Below, in pieces: positions 18,042-27,204 of a stretch of DNA of 64,000 nucleotides. The DNA comes from Bradyrhizobium icense (lineage in GTDB: Bacteria; Pseudomonadota; Alphaproteobacteria; Rhizobiales; Xanthobacteraceae). The stretch lies in NCBI RefSeq assembly GCF_001693385.1, contig NZ_CP016428.1:2976001-3040000 (forward strand). The letters run 5' to 3'. The stretch's first letter is position 1. Each line of letters opens with the position of its first letter. Position numbers and translations under genes: made by a program. A model generated the notes under the pieces. That model did not search any database, was not told where the DNA came from, and saw only the letters and a list, made by a program, of their open reading frames with translations.

Positions 18042-19499
18042 TCAGAGAAGGCCCCCGATATGGAAGCTCTTCGTCTCCAGATATTCCTCGATACCCGCCT
18101 GGGCGCCTTCGCGACCGACGCCCGACATCTTGACGCCGCCGAAGGGCGCGACTTCGGTGGAGATCGCGCCGGTATTTAGGCCGACCATACCGAACTCGAG
18201 CGCCTCGCCGACGCGCCAGGCCCGAGCGAGGTTCTGCGTGTAGAAATAAGCCGCGAGACCGAAAGGTGTGCCGTTGGCGATCTCGACGGCTTGCTGCTCG
18301 CTCTCGAAGCGGAAGAGCGGGGCAACGGGACCGAAGGTCTCCTCGCTGGCAAGCACCATCTCGGTCGTCGCGCCCGTGAGCACTACGGGCGCGACATACT
18401 GATTGCCATCGGGCAGGACGAAGGGTTTCGTCGCGATCTGGGCGCCCTTGGCCAGTGCATCCTCAAGATGCCGGTTGATCTTCTCGACTGCGGCCATGTT
18501 GATCATGGGCCCGATCGCGGCATCTGGCTTGGTACCCGCGCCGACCTTCATCTGGTTGACGCGCGCAGCGAGCTTTCTGGCAAAGGCGTCATGGATGCCG
18601 GCCTGCACCAATATCCGGTTGGCGCAAACGCAGGTCTGGCCGCCATTGCGGAATTTCGAGGCGATTGCGCCCTCCACGGCGAGGTCGAGATCGGCATCGT
18701 CGAAGACGATGAAGGGGGCGTTTCCGCCGAGCTCCAGGCTCACGCGCTTTACGCTGTCGGCTGCGCCGCGCATCAGCAGCGATCCGACACGTGTCGATCC
18801 GGTGAAGGAGATCTTCCGGACCTTTTCGTTGGCCATGATCTCGGCGCCGATCTCTGCCGGCATGCCGGTGACGATGTTGATCACGCCATCGGGGATTCCG
18901 GCGCGTTCGGCCAGCACCGCGAGGGCGAGCGCCGAAAACGGCGTGAATTCCGAGGGCTTGATCACCACGGTGCAGCCCGTCGCGAGCGCCGGGGCGACCT
19001 TGCGGGTGATCATGGCGTTGGGAAAATTCCACGGTGTGACGATGCCGCAGGCGCCGATGGGTTCCTTCAGAACGACGATGCGCCGGTCGGGAGTAGGAGA
19101 GGGGATCGTATGGCCGTTGATGCGCCGCGCCTCTTCGGCGAACCATTTGACGAATGAAGCGCCGTAGCGGATTTCGCCCTTCGCCTCTTCAAGCGGCTTG
19201 CCCTGTTCTGCGGTGAGAAGCAAAGCGAGGTCGTCCAGATTTTCCAACATCAGCCGGTGCCATGCCTCGAGAAGGGTGGCGCGTTCGGCGTTGGTCTTTT
19301 TCCTCCAGGGCGCAAAGGCTGCATTGGCCGCCTCGATCGCCGCCCGGGTCTCGGAGCCAGCCATATCGGGGACCGTACCGATGACCGCCTGCGTCGCCGG
19401 ATCGATGACTTTGACCGTCTTGCCGGATGCAGCCGATATCCAGCGACCGCCGATGAGACACGCCTCCCGGAAGAGAGTCTCGTCCTTCAAACCATCCAT
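18042..19499 (-). CDS. NAD(P)-dependent aldehyde dehydrogenase, succinate-semialdehyde dehydrogenase (GabD) type
   Basis: 485-aa ALDH from the ATG at 19499, which follows GAGGACATGAC; codons further upstream are out of family. Catalytic Cys290 lies in GGQTCVCANR, general base Glu256 in LELGGN and Asn158 in PWNFP. The CVC sequence and FTGSTRVG fit GabD-type enzymes, which oxidise succinate semialdehyde from GABA or putrescine breakdown. It could take the aldehyde made by the class III aminotransferase. It lies 14 bp downstream of the dehydrogenase gene at 19514-20557, in a minus-strand operon starting with the ArgE-like gene. Confidence 0.92.
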   Translation of the reverse strand: MDGLKDETLFREACLIGGRWISAASGKTVKVIDPATQAVIGTVPDMAGSETRAAIEAANAAFAPWRKKTNAERATLLEAWHRLMLENLDDLALLLTAEQGKPLEEAKGEIRYGASFVKWFAEEARRINGHTIPSPTPDRRIVVLKEPIGACGIVTPWNFPNAMITRKVAPALATGCTVVIKPSEFTPFSALALAVLAERAGIPDGVINIVTGMPAEIGAEIMANEKVRKISFTGSTRVGSLLMRGAADSVKRVSLELGGNAPFIVFDDADLDLAVEGAIASKFRNGGQTCVCANRILVQAGIHDAFARKLAARVNQMKVGAGTKPDAAIGPMINMAAVEKINRHLEDALAKGAQIATKPFVLPDGNQYVAPVVLTGATTEMVLASEETFGPVAPLFRFESEQQAVEIANGTPFGLAAYFYTQNLARAWRVGEALEFGMVGLNTGAISTEVAPFGGVKMSGVGREGAQAGIEEYLETKSFHIGGLL

Positions 19500-19513
19500 G
19501 TCATGTCCTCTTT

Positions 19514-20557
19514 TCAAGATAGTGCCGAGAGCACGGCGGCCGTGATCGCCTCCGTCCTGTCTCTTCCAGGGACCGCGCCTATGCCGCGGGCAGTGGTCTC
19601 CTCTATCGCCCGCATGATGCGGCCGGCAGTTTCCTTCTCGCCGAGATGATCGAGCATCATGGCGCTGGACCATATGGTGGCGATCGGATTGGCGATGCCG
19701 AGGTGCGCGATGTCTGGAGCCGAGCCGTGCACCGGCTCGAACATTGAAGGCAATGTGCGATCGGAATTGATGTTGGCGGAGGCGGCGAAACCCAGCCCGC
19801 CTTGAATGGCCGCTCCGAGGTCGGTGAGTATGTCGCCGAAGAGGTTGGAAGCGACGACGACGTCGAGGCTCTCGGGCGACATCACCATGCGCGCCGCCAT
19901 CGCGTCGATGTGATAGCTTGTAACCTCTACATCGGGATACTCCGCGGCGAGCTCCTGGGTGATCTCGTCCCAGAAGACCATCGAGTACTTCTGCGCATTG
20001 GACTTGGTGACCGACGCGAGCTTGCGGCGGCGTGTGCGTGCTTGTTCGAAGCCGAAGCGCAGGATGCGTTCGACGCCAGACCGGGTGAAAATCGATGTCT
20101 CGACCGCTACCTCGTCCTCGGTGCCTTGATGAACCCGGCCGCCGGCGCCGGAGTATTCACCCTCGGTGTTTTCCCTGATGCAGAGGATGTCGAACGTGTC
20201 GGTCTTGAGCGGGCCCTGGACGCCCGGCAGCAACCGATGCGGCCGAATGTTGGCATATTGCACGAAGGCCTTGCGGATCGGAAGCAGCAGGCCGTGCAGC
20301 GAGACCGAGTCCGGAACTTGCGCCGGCCAGCCGACCGCGCCGAGCAGAATGGCATCGAAGCCTTTCAGGCTGACGATTCCGTCGGCCGGCATCATCGCGC
20401 CGGTTTCCTTGTAGAACCTGCAAGACCAGGGAAATTCGGTGGCCTTGAGGGCAAGGCCCGCGCCCTTCGCAGCGGCTTCTAATACTGTCCAAGCGGCAGC
20501 GGTTACGTCTTTGCCGATGCCGTCACCGGGGATTAGCGCAATGGAATAGGTTTTCAT
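19514..20557 (-). CDS. Isocitrate/isopropylmalate dehydrogenase family enzyme, tartrate/D-malate dehydrogenase type
   Basis: 347-aa beta-decarboxylating dehydrogenase. It starts with SIALIPGDGIGKDV and has RENTEGEYSG, the metal-binding region DVVVASNLFGDILTDLGAA and the cofactor loop EPVHGSAPDIA. Overall it most resembles tartrate dehydrogenase/D-malate dehydrogenase (TtuC/DmlA) rather than leucine-pathway LeuB. These convert D-malate or tartrate with NAD and Mn2+. It would feed 2-hydroxyacids into central metabolism alongside the GhrA-like reductase upstream. The assignment to tartrate versus D-malate is not resolvable here. Confidence 0.88.
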   Translation of the reverse strand: MKTYSIALIPGDGIGKDVTAAAWTVLEAAAKGAGLALKATEFPWSCRFYKETGAMMPADGIVSLKGFDAILLGAVGWPAQVPDSVSLHGLLLPIRKAFVQYANIRPHRLLPGVQGPLKTDTFDILCIRENTEGEYSGAGGRVHQGTEDEVAVETSIFTRSGVERILRFGFEQARTRRRKLASVTKSNAQKYSMVFWDEITQELAAEYPDVEVTSYHIDAMAARMVMSPESLDVVVASNLFGDILTDLGAAIQGGLGFAASANINSDRTLPSMFEPVHGSAPDIAHLGIANPIATIWSSAMMLDHLGEKETAGRIMRAIEETTARGIGAVPGRDRTEAITAAVLSALS

Positions 20558-20570
20558 GAGTACCGTCGCT

Positions 20571-20772
20571 TCACAGACCGATCAGAACGCTTTTGCTGTT
20601 GCGGTTGGCGAGATAGGCCTCGCGTCCGAGAGATCAGGCCCTCAGCCGGGATCAGCCGACCGCCGATGAAGTGACCGATCGGCAGGGAAAGCGTGTCAGG
20701 ATCGAAAATGAGGCCCACGAGATATCCTTTCACGGCTTCCGCCAAGGGATAGTCCCGGTGCGCGAGAAGCAT
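20571..20772 (-). pseudogene. Collapsed aldehyde dehydrogenase remnant
   Basis: On the minus strand one frame reads SLPIGHFIGGRLIPAEG, like the N-terminal strand of an aldehyde dehydrogenase. After a frame change the sequence reads GREAYLANRNSKSVLIGL and stops at 20571-20573, like an aldehyde dehydrogenase C-terminus. The roughly 430 middle residues are missing. I read this as an internally deleted ALDH gene. It is too short and frame-broken to be functional. The identification rests on short blocks, so confidence is modest. Confidence 0.4.
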
Positions 20773-20863
20773 TGGCTGAGTTCAGGCAGGAGCGCCGACG
20801 ATTCTCCTGTTTCGAGCGCGGGTAGCAGTCGATTGTTCGGCGCGCGTGAGAAAACGCGATCCT

Positions 20864-21787
20864 TTAGTACCCGCGCTCTCGGTCGACGAGCCCGATCGGG
20901 TCCAAGCCCGCGCGGTGATGTCTGATACCCTCGATGACGGTCCGGGCCGCCGTCGCGGGCTGGGTGACGCTCGCTACATGCGGCGTCAGCACGATCGACG
21001 GGTGCGACCAGAAGGGATGGTCCTCCGGCAGTGGTTCGGGATCCGTCACGTCGATGACGGCACCGGAGAGATGACCGCTATCGAGCGCCGAAAGCAGAGC
21101 TTCATGATCGAGCTGGGGTCCTCGTCCAGTGTGGACGAGCGCGGCGCCGACAGGAAGGATCGAGAAGAGGTCAGCGTTGAGAAAACCGCGTGTCTCCCGC
21201 GTCAGCGGCAACAGGCAGACCAGGATGTCCGTCTTCGATACCAACGTTTTTAGGCCAGCGTCGCCATGTTGACATGTGACCCCCTCGATCTCTCGCGGGC
21301 TACGGCTCCATCCGGCGAGCGGAAAACCGAATGGCTTCAGCCGATCCAGAACCGCCTGTCCCAGCATACCCAGACCGAGGACGCCGACCCGCCGCTCCGC
21401 CGCCTGCACTTGGGGAATGGCGCTCCAGATTCCAGCGCGCTGCTGAGCAAGATAGGACGGAAGGTTACGATGCAGCGCGAGAACGGCGAGCGCGACGTAT
21501 TCCTGCATCATCCGCACGATGCCTTCCTCGACCATCCGCACGACCTTCACATGCGCCGGAATGGTTTCGAGGTTTAGCTGGTCGACGCCCGCGCCGATCG
21601 AGAAGAGAATTTCAAGATTCCGGTAGCGGTTGAGGTCCTTGGGCACGGTCCAGGTGATCAGATAGCGCACGGCGTCGGCATCGACGGAGGAAGCGTCCAT
21701 CGAGAAGGGAACGTCCGGCAGATCCTTGGCGAAGGCCTCCGCGAAGATCGCACCGCGCCTTCCGTCGGAGTTGAACAAAAAAGTCAT
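20864..21787 (-). CDS. D-isomer-specific 2-hydroxyacid dehydrogenase (GhrA-like glyoxylate/hydroxypyruvate reductase)
   Basis: 307-aa NAD(P)-dependent dehydrogenase starting at ATG 21787 ([11 protein letters not shown]), which follows GAAGGGAC; a start at 21811 would overlap the upstream gene. The Rossmann motif is [13 protein letters not shown]. Catalytic residues are in HTGRG (Arg) and in TPHVASVT (His), and the C-terminus is [10 protein letters not shown]. GhrA-type enzymes reduce glyoxylate or hydroxypyruvate to glycolate or glycerate. It sits 16 bp downstream of the ArgE-like gene. Confidence 0.9.
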   Translation of the reverse strand: MTFLFNSDGRRGAIFAEAFAKDLPDVPFSMDASSVDADAVRYLITWTVPKDLNRYRNLEILFSIGAGVDQLNLETIPAHVKVVRMVEEGIVRMMQEYVALAVLALHRNLPSYLAQQRAGIWSAIPQVQAAERRVGVLGLGMLGQAVLDRLKPFGFPLAGWSRSPREIEGVTCQHGDAGLKTLVSKTDILVCLLPLTRETRGFLNADLFSILPVGAALVHTGRGPQLDHEALLSALDSGHLSGAVIDVTDPEPLPEDHPFWSHPSIVLTPHVASVTQPATAARTVIEGIRHHRAGLDPIGLVDRERGY

Positions 21788-21803
21788 CTGAACTTGTCCC
21801 TTC

Positions 21804-22928
21804 TCAGCCAATGCATCGTTCGCCGAGCGTTTCGATCATCCGCCGGCAGGCGACGAGGTCGCTGGCGAGGATGAATTCGTCGGGCTCGTGGGCATGCCGG
21901 ATGTCGCCCGGACCACATATGATCGCATCGATGCCGGCGCCCTGGTAAAGCCCGGCCTCCGTGCCATAGCTGACGGCTGGAAGGGGCTCCTTGCCTGTCA
22001 GATCCTGCACGAGACGTGCAAGGGGTGCATCCTCAGGCAATAGCAGAGCCGGATATGCGCTCATCTGCGCCCACTCCGCCTGGATCCCCTTCGCGCGGAG
22101 CCCGTCGACTGCGGCCTTGATCGGCGCAAGAAGCTCGGCGGGATCGACGCCGTAGACGGCCCGCGCCTCGACTTCGATCACACACCGATCCGGAATGATG
22201 TTGATCGCTTGGCCGCCGGAAACCACTCCTGCCTGCAGGGAGGAGTAGGGAGGTTCGAAAGCCGGGTTGAACGGACCTTCAGTCAAACTTTCCGCCTGCC
22301 GGATCACCGCATTCAGCACCTCGGCCATGGCATGGATGGCATTGACACCCAGGTCGGGGCGCGAGGAATGGCCGGCCGTGCCCTTAACGATGGCCCGCGC
22401 GGCGACCTTGCCCTTGTGGCCGCGAATGCCCTGCATGTTGCTCGGCTCACCAATAATCGCGGCGGACGGTTTCGCGCAAAGGTCCGAGAGGCGGGCGATC
22501 AGGTGCGGCACGCCACGAGCGCCGGCCTCTTCGTCATAGGAGAACGCAAGGTGGATCGGACGCGACAGCCTCATCTTGGCGAGAGCCGGAACAGCGGCCA
22601 GTGCGGCGGCGAGAAAGCCCTTCATGTCGGCTGTACCACGGCCGTAGAGACGCTCGCCTTGGACACGCAGCTTAAATGGATTGGAGGTCCAGCCCGGTTC
22701 TCCGGCGGGGACCACGTCCATGTGGCCAGAAAGGATAAAGCCGGCCTTGTCGGCCGGGCCGACAGTCGCAAAGAGATTTGCCCGGTCGCCCTCCGGGCCC
22801 GGCACGAGAGAGACCTTCGCTCCATGACTTTTGAGATAGTCGCTGATCCAGCCTACGATCTCCCCGTTCGGAGTTCCGACGACGGAGTACAAGCTGACCA
22901 GTCGGTCCAGAATTTCGACGATTGTCAT
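21804..22928 (-). CDS. M20 family amidohydrolase, acetylornithine deacetylase (ArgE)-like
   Basis: 374-aa zinc peptidase-family deacylase. Metal-site blocks are [20 protein letters not shown] and DEEAGARG, with EPSNMQ and [10 protein letters not shown] in the dimerisation domain. ArgE hydrolyses N-acetylornithine; relatives remove acetyl, formyl or succinyl groups from other amino acids. It lies in a catabolic operon with several double-domain acetyltransferases in the region, so it may deacylate an N-acetylated amino acid rather than serve arginine synthesis. It is the first gene of the minus-strand operon running to 18042 and is divergent from GNAT paralogue 2. Confidence 0.9.
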   Translation of the reverse strand: MTIVEILDRLVSLYSVVGTPNGEIVGWISDYLKSHGAKVSLVPGPEGDRANLFATVGPADKAGFILSGHMDVVPAGEPGWTSNPFKLRVQGERLYGRGTADMKGFLAAALAAVPALAKMRLSRPIHLAFSYDEEAGARGVPHLIARLSDLCAKPSAAIIGEPSNMQGIRGHKGKVAARAIVKGTAGHSSRPDLGVNAIHAMAEVLNAVIRQAESLTEGPFNPAFEPPYSSLQAGVVSGGQAINIIPDRCVIEVEARAVYGVDPAELLAPIKAAVDGLRAKGIQAEWAQMSAYPALLLPEDAPLARLVQDLTGKEPLPAVSYGTEAGLYQGAGIDAIICGPGDIRHAHEPDEFILASDLVACRRMIETLGERCIG

Positions 22929-23184
22929 CCGAGTCCCTCCTGCTCCCCCGACCCGGGAATTCGACTGCAGGACAGCCGTGAGTCACGGTTGTCTTGATTC
23001 AAGTCTAGGCACAAAAGGCGCCATTGCATGCTGAAAGCGGGACTGGTTCAGCAGATTGTTGCGCGACGGCGCGGCTTTCGAGAGCATTCTGTTAGAAACA
23101 GCGGATAATATGCCCCGATGGTTCACCCTACGGGAAAAACCACATGCGAAATCGGAACTACGAGAGACTTCTGAGGAGACGCAA

Positions 23185-24081
23185 TTGAAGCCATCCGATA
23201 GCGTGCAGATCGATGCATTTGTTGCGAGCATCCGCAACATAAACGATGTTGGCTTGAGTCACCTTCACGCCCTGTCGATCGCCGTTGGCTGGCCTCACCG
23301 GGCCGAAGACTGGCAGTTTCTGCGTCAAGTGGGGCTGGGCATCGTTGCGCTCGACGAGATCGAGAGGCCGATTGGTTCGGCAATGTGGTTTCCCTATGGC
23401 GAGGACGTCGCAACCATTGGCATGGTGATCACATCGCCACGCCTTCAGACCAATGGGACCGCGCAATGGTTGATGCAACATGTCCTTGGCGAAACCAGAG
23501 GCCGCAATCTTCGTTTGAACGCCACGCGCGCAGCCCAGCGGCTCTATCTGTCGCTTGATTTCCAGCCGGAGAAAACGGTTTATCAGCGCCAAGGCACCGT
23601 ACGGCTGTCTGTGGCCACACGGGAACGGGAAGTAAACGGGGTCGTCAGGCAACTGCAAGATCAAGATGTACCGGCAGTCGTCGCCCGTGACGCGCTTGCG
23701 TTCGGCGTCAGCAGGCAGGCCGTTATCAGTGCGCTGTTTGCGCATTCTTCAGCCTACGGTCTTTTCCGCGAAGACAAGCTTTGCGCCTTTGCCCTGTGTC
23801 GACCCTTCGGACGGGGCCATGTTGTTGGCCCTGTGGTCGCGGCGAACGACGAAGATGCAATCGCCGTCGTCAGGCCGCACGTTCTGGAGCATGACGGCAT
23901 GTTCCTGCGTCTGGACACTCACCGCGAGAGCGGCGATTTTGTTGCCTTTCTCATGGAGAATGGACTGTCCGTGTTCGACACCATGCTGACCATGTCGTTT
24001 GGCAAACGCCTCGCCGATTTCGTACCAGACGAGGCGAACCCGCCGGTCACCTACGCCCTAGCCAGCCATACCTTGGGTTGA
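23185..24081 (+). CDS. Double-domain GNAT acetyltransferase, paralogue 2
   Basis: About 298 aa from the TTG at 23185, which follows GAGGAG with good spacing and begins at the same place as its paralogues; an ATG at 23056 would add 43 residues. Landmarks are WPHRAEDW, MWFPYGED, VYQRQGTV and, in the second domain, GRGHVVGPVVA. The acetyl-CoA loop is weak: QTNGTAQWL replaces the usual RGxG, so it may be a divergent or impaired enzyme. It is followed 46 bp later by the alanine dehydrogenase gene. Confidence 0.82.
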   Translation: MKPSDSVQIDAFVASIRNINDVGLSHLHALSIAVGWPHRAEDWQFLRQVGLGIVALDEIERPIGSAMWFPYGEDVATIGMVITSPRLQTNGTAQWLMQHVLGETRGRNLRLNATRAAQRLYLSLDFQPEKTVYQRQGTVRLSVATREREVNGVVRQLQDQDVPAVVARDALAFGVSRQAVISALFAHSSAYGLFREDKLCAFALCRPFGRGHVVGPVVAANDEDAIAVVRPHVLEHDGMFLRLDTHRESGDFVAFLMENGLSVFDTMLTMSFGKRLADFVPDEANPPVTYALASHTLG

Positions 24082-24127
24082 GAGCTTGAATTCAAGTTGG
24101 CTAGGCGTGCATGCAAGGGAGATTGCA

Positions 24128-25240
24128 ATGAAGGTTGGTGTACCCAGAGAGATCAAGACGCATGAATACCGCGTTGGTCTTACCCCGGGAGCCGTTCGCG
24201 AATACGTGGCGGCCGGGCACAGCGTCGTGGTCGAGACCAATGCCGGCGCCGGCATCGGCGCGACGGACGACAGCTACCGCAAGGCCGGTGCGGTTATTCT
24301 GAACTCTGCTCGCGAGGTGTTTGCGTCCAGCCAGATGATTGTAAAGGTCAAGGAGCCCCAGGCCTCCGAATGGTCGCAACTGCGGGAAGACCAGATCCTC
24401 TTCACATATCTGCATTTGGCGCCAGATCCCGACCAGGCCAAAGGCCTCCTGGATGCCGGATGTGCGGCGATCGCCTACGAGACCGTGACGGACGCGAATG
24501 GCGGCCTGCCATTGCTTGCGCCGATGAGCGAGGTGGCGGGCAGGCTTGCGATCGAAGCGGCTGGCGCGGCACTGCGACGGCATGCGGGAGGCCGGGGCCT
24601 GCTGATAGGAGGCGTGCCGGGTGTCCAACCGGCACGTATCGTGGTGATCGGAGGCGGAGTCGTCGGGACGCATGCTGCGCGCATGGCGGTTGGCCTGGGC
24701 GCCGAGGTCACCATTCTAGACCGATCGATAGGTCGTCTCCGCGAGCTGGATGAACTGTTTGAGGGGCGTGTTCGCACCAGGTTCTCGACGATCGATACTG
24801 TTGAGGAGGAGGCATTTGCCGCAGATGTCGTGATTGGCGCCGTGCTTGTGCCGGGAGCGAGCGCGCCGAAACTGATCAGCCGAAGCATGTTGAGTTCGAT
24901 GCGCAAGGGGTCCGTGATCGTGGACGTCGCGATCGACCAAGGGGGTTGCTTTGAGACGTCGCACCCGACCACGCACGCTGATCCCACCTACGAGGTGGGG
25001 GGCGTCATCCACTACTGTGTCGCCAACATGCCGGGTGCCGTTCCACTCACCTCCAGCCAGGCACTGAACAATGCCACGCTGCCCTTTGGCCTGGCTCTCG
25101 CCAACAAGGGATTTTCGGCCGTACTCGAAAATCCGCATTTGCGCGCAGGTCTAAACGCCTATCGAGGCCGGCTAACTTGCGAACCGGTGGCCCGGAGCCT
25201 CGACATGCCATTCTCGCCAATCGAAAGGGCGGCTGCATGA
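24128..25240 (+). CDS. ald: Alanine dehydrogenase
   Basis: 370-aa NAD-dependent L-alanine dehydrogenase from ATG 24128, preceded by GGGAG. It opens MKVGVPREIKTHEYRVGLTP, the family signature. The catalytic lysine is in KVKEPQ and the catalytic histidine in YLHLAPD. The Rossmann motif is VIGGGVVGTHAA, and AIDQGGCFETSHPTTH is the C-terminal signature. It converts alanine to pyruvate and ammonia. In this cluster it would close the cycle with the class III aminotransferase, which typically uses pyruvate as acceptor. Confidence 0.96.
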   Translation: MKVGVPREIKTHEYRVGLTPGAVREYVAAGHSVVVETNAGAGIGATDDSYRKAGAVILNSAREVFASSQMIVKVKEPQASEWSQLREDQILFTYLHLAPDPDQAKGLLDAGCAAIAYETVTDANGGLPLLAPMSEVAGRLAIEAAGAALRRHAGGRGLLIGGVPGVQPARIVVIGGGVVGTHAARMAVGLGAEVTILDRSIGRLRELDELFEGRVRTRFSTIDTVEEEAFAADVVIGAVLVPGASAPKLISRSMLSSMRKGSVIVDVAIDQGGCFETSHPTTHADPTYEVGGVIHYCVANMPGAVPLTSSQALNNATLPFGLALANKGFSAVLENPHLRAGLNAYRGRLTCEPVARSLDMPFSPIERAAA

Positions 25241-25491
25241 TGCCTAAGTGCACGTTCACGAAGCGGCGCACCAAGGAATTAGTCTCCTCGGCCGCCCGAC
25301 TCGCTGGCGGCCGCTCAGTGCATTCTCGATCATCCCGGCATCGATACCGTGGCCGCCGCGCTTGATAAGTTCTTTGGCGCGGCCGGTCACCCAAAGGTAC
25401 GATGCGGTTCAATCGGCGGATCGCCACGTGCCGGAAAAGATCTGATCGGCCTCGTCGATCGAACACTCGGCTACTAATCAGGGAACATGAC
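25241..25491. pseudogene. Intergenic remnant with C-terminus of a GhrA-like dehydrogenase
   Basis: At 25427-25477 the + strand reads RAGKDLIGLVDRTLGY then stop, closely matching the C-terminus of the dehydrogenase at 20864-21787 ([16 protein letters not shown]). No start, cofactor motif or long frame precedes it. This looks like the stump of a deleted paralogue. The rest of the gap encodes nothing recognisable. Confidence 0.45.
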
Positions 25492-25848
25492 ATGTCACTT
25501 CTAATCACGATCGATACCGATCCGGACTTCGCGCCCAAGAACGCCTCGCCTGCTCCGGAACGACTCATTTCGGGCAATCCATCCTTCAAGACCTGGGCGC
25601 AGGACGTTTCGAAAGGCGAGAAGGTGCTAACCGGCGTCTGGGAAGCAACGCCCGGCGAGACCCATTCCATCAAGGGCACCACCTACGAGTTTTGCCACAT
25701 CATCTCGGGTCTTATCGAAATTGAGGAAAAGGATGGTGAGACGAAGACTTACCGTGCCGGCGACAGCTTTGTGATGAAGCCGGGCTTTGTCGGCGTCTGG
25801 CGCACGATCGAGACCGTGCGAAAGATCTACGTCTGCGCTTATGATTGA
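25492..25848 (+). CDS. Cupin-domain protein
   Basis: 118-aa single-domain cupin from ATG 25492. The barrel blocks are GVWEATPGETHSIKG, EFCHIISGLIEIEE and DSFVMKPGFVGVWRT, resembling the EutQ/DUF861-like cupins that occur with amino-acid catabolic genes. The usual metal-binding histidine set is incomplete in the first motif, so metal binding is uncertain. It could be a small enzyme or a ligand sensor. It lies 251 bp after alanine dehydrogenase in the same direction. Confidence 0.85.
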   Translation: MSLLITIDTDPDFAPKNASPAPERLISGNPSFKTWAQDVSKGEKVLTGVWEATPGETHSIKGTTYEFCHIISGLIEIEEKDGETKTYRAGDSFVMKPGFVGVWRTIETVRKIYVCAYD

Positions 25849-26320
25849 GCGCAATGCTCAGCCGCACCCCAAAATATAGGCGCGCCACCAGAACGTTCGA
25901 CTTTCCGAGTCGCGTCTGACGCGATTCATAGCCTCTGGCGGTCATTCTCGATGAAAAATGCGGCGCTCGGTCCGGCCCACAAGCTCATGGGACACGATGA
26001 GGGGGCGCGCTCCGCCTTTGACTTCCGTCCGCCGGCCTCCATCCCACTCTATCGGGGCAATCCGTGGTTCATGCCCGCCATCATTTAGCGCTATCGGATG
26101 CGGGACCGGACCGCGCCGTGGCGCGCGAGCCGCTGACAGCACATCGTCTCTTCTATCGTATCATCAATGCAATACCCTGCCGAACTTTGCTTCAGTCTGA
26201 TTGCGTAATGCTGTCGGAGCCAAGATACGCTGCAGCTCGCGCGAGCATCGTCAGATGGATATCGCCGCGTCAGGCACTGGCGATTAGTCCGGCAACCCAA
26301 GCAAGAGACATCGACCGATC
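25849..26320. other. Intergenic stretch, no gene seen
   Basis: 472 bp between the cupin gene and GNAT paralogue 3. Short frames exist on both strands but none has a ribosome site plus recognisable protein sequence. A promoter for the downstream five-gene run (GNAT, PLP enzyme, oxidase, ALDH) is expected here but I cannot point to one. Confidence 0.45.
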
Positions 26321-27193
26321 ATGGCAACCGCAGCTCACCAGGCCGGAGATCGCCAGAATGAAGACGTGGTCCTGGTTCCTTTCGCGAGAGCGCATCTGGA
26401 GGGCGCCGTGAAGCTCTCGCAGGAGATGTCTTGGCCCTATCGGGTCGAAGATTGGGATTTCGCGCTGCAGTTGGGCCATGGCTTTGTTCTGCAGTGCGCC
26501 GGTGTGGTGATCGGGACCGCGGTCTGGTGGCCGTACGGCGAGACCCATGCTTCCGCCGGGATGATCATCGTCGCGAAAGCCGCTCAAGGCCGCGGCTACG
26601 GGGCGCAGCTCATGGATGCGTTGCTGGCGTCGGCGCATCCTCGGACCATCGTGCTTAATTCGACGGCCGAAGGCTTGGCGCTTTACCAGCGCCGCGGCTT
26701 CGTCCCCATCGGGGTCATCCAGCAGCATCAAGGAATTCCCAGGGAACGCAATGAGGCGCCGCGGCCGTGCCTCGTCAGGGCAATAGCTCCATCGGATTTC
26801 GAGGTGATCACACGCCTCGATCGGCAGGCCACAGGTTGGGCGAGGCGATCGCTGCTGGATCGGCTCGTCCAGAGTGGTGACGGCTATGTCCTGCTGCGTG
26901 ACGGCACACCCCGAGGCTACGCCATCTCCCGCCGTTTCGGCCGCGGGCATGTCATCGGTCCTGTCGTCGCCGAAAGCCGGACCGATGCATGCGCGTTGAT
27001 CGAGGCGGTGCTTGCGCGCCTCGGGAGTGTTTTCGTCCGGATCGATACCTCTACCACCTCGCAACTCGGGCAGTGGCTCGAACGCATCGGCCTGCAGCAA
27101 GTCGGCGACGCCACCACCATGGTCCTCGGCACGCAGATGCCATCGACCGGGCCGGCGCGCATGTTCGCGATCGCCAACCAGTCATTCGGCTAG
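26321..27193 (+). CDS. Double-domain GNAT acetyltransferase, paralogue 3
   Basis: 290-aa member of the same local family as 14883-15722 and 23185-24081. It has WPYRVEDW, WWPYGETH, an intact acetyl-CoA loop (QGRGYGAQL), YQRRGF, IQQHQG and, in the second domain, GRGHVIGPVVA. It retains the canonical loop and is probably an active acetyltransferase. It is first in a + strand run and lies 11 bp before a D-threonine-aldolase-like gene, suggesting cotranscription and a shared substrate class. Confidence 0.88.
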   Translation: MATAAHQAGDRQNEDVVLVPFARAHLEGAVKLSQEMSWPYRVEDWDFALQLGHGFVLQCAGVVIGTAVWWPYGETHASAGMIIVAKAAQGRGYGAQLMDALLASAHPRTIVLNSTAEGLALYQRRGFVPIGVIQQHQGIPRERNEAPRPCLVRAIAPSDFEVITRLDRQATGWARRSLLDRLVQSGDGYVLLRDGTPRGYAISRRFGRGHVIGPVVAESRTDACALIEAVLARLGSVFVRIDTSTTSQLGQWLERIGLQQVGDATTMVLGTQMPSTGPARMFAIANQSFG

Positions 27194-27204
27194 GAGACAT
27201 CGAG

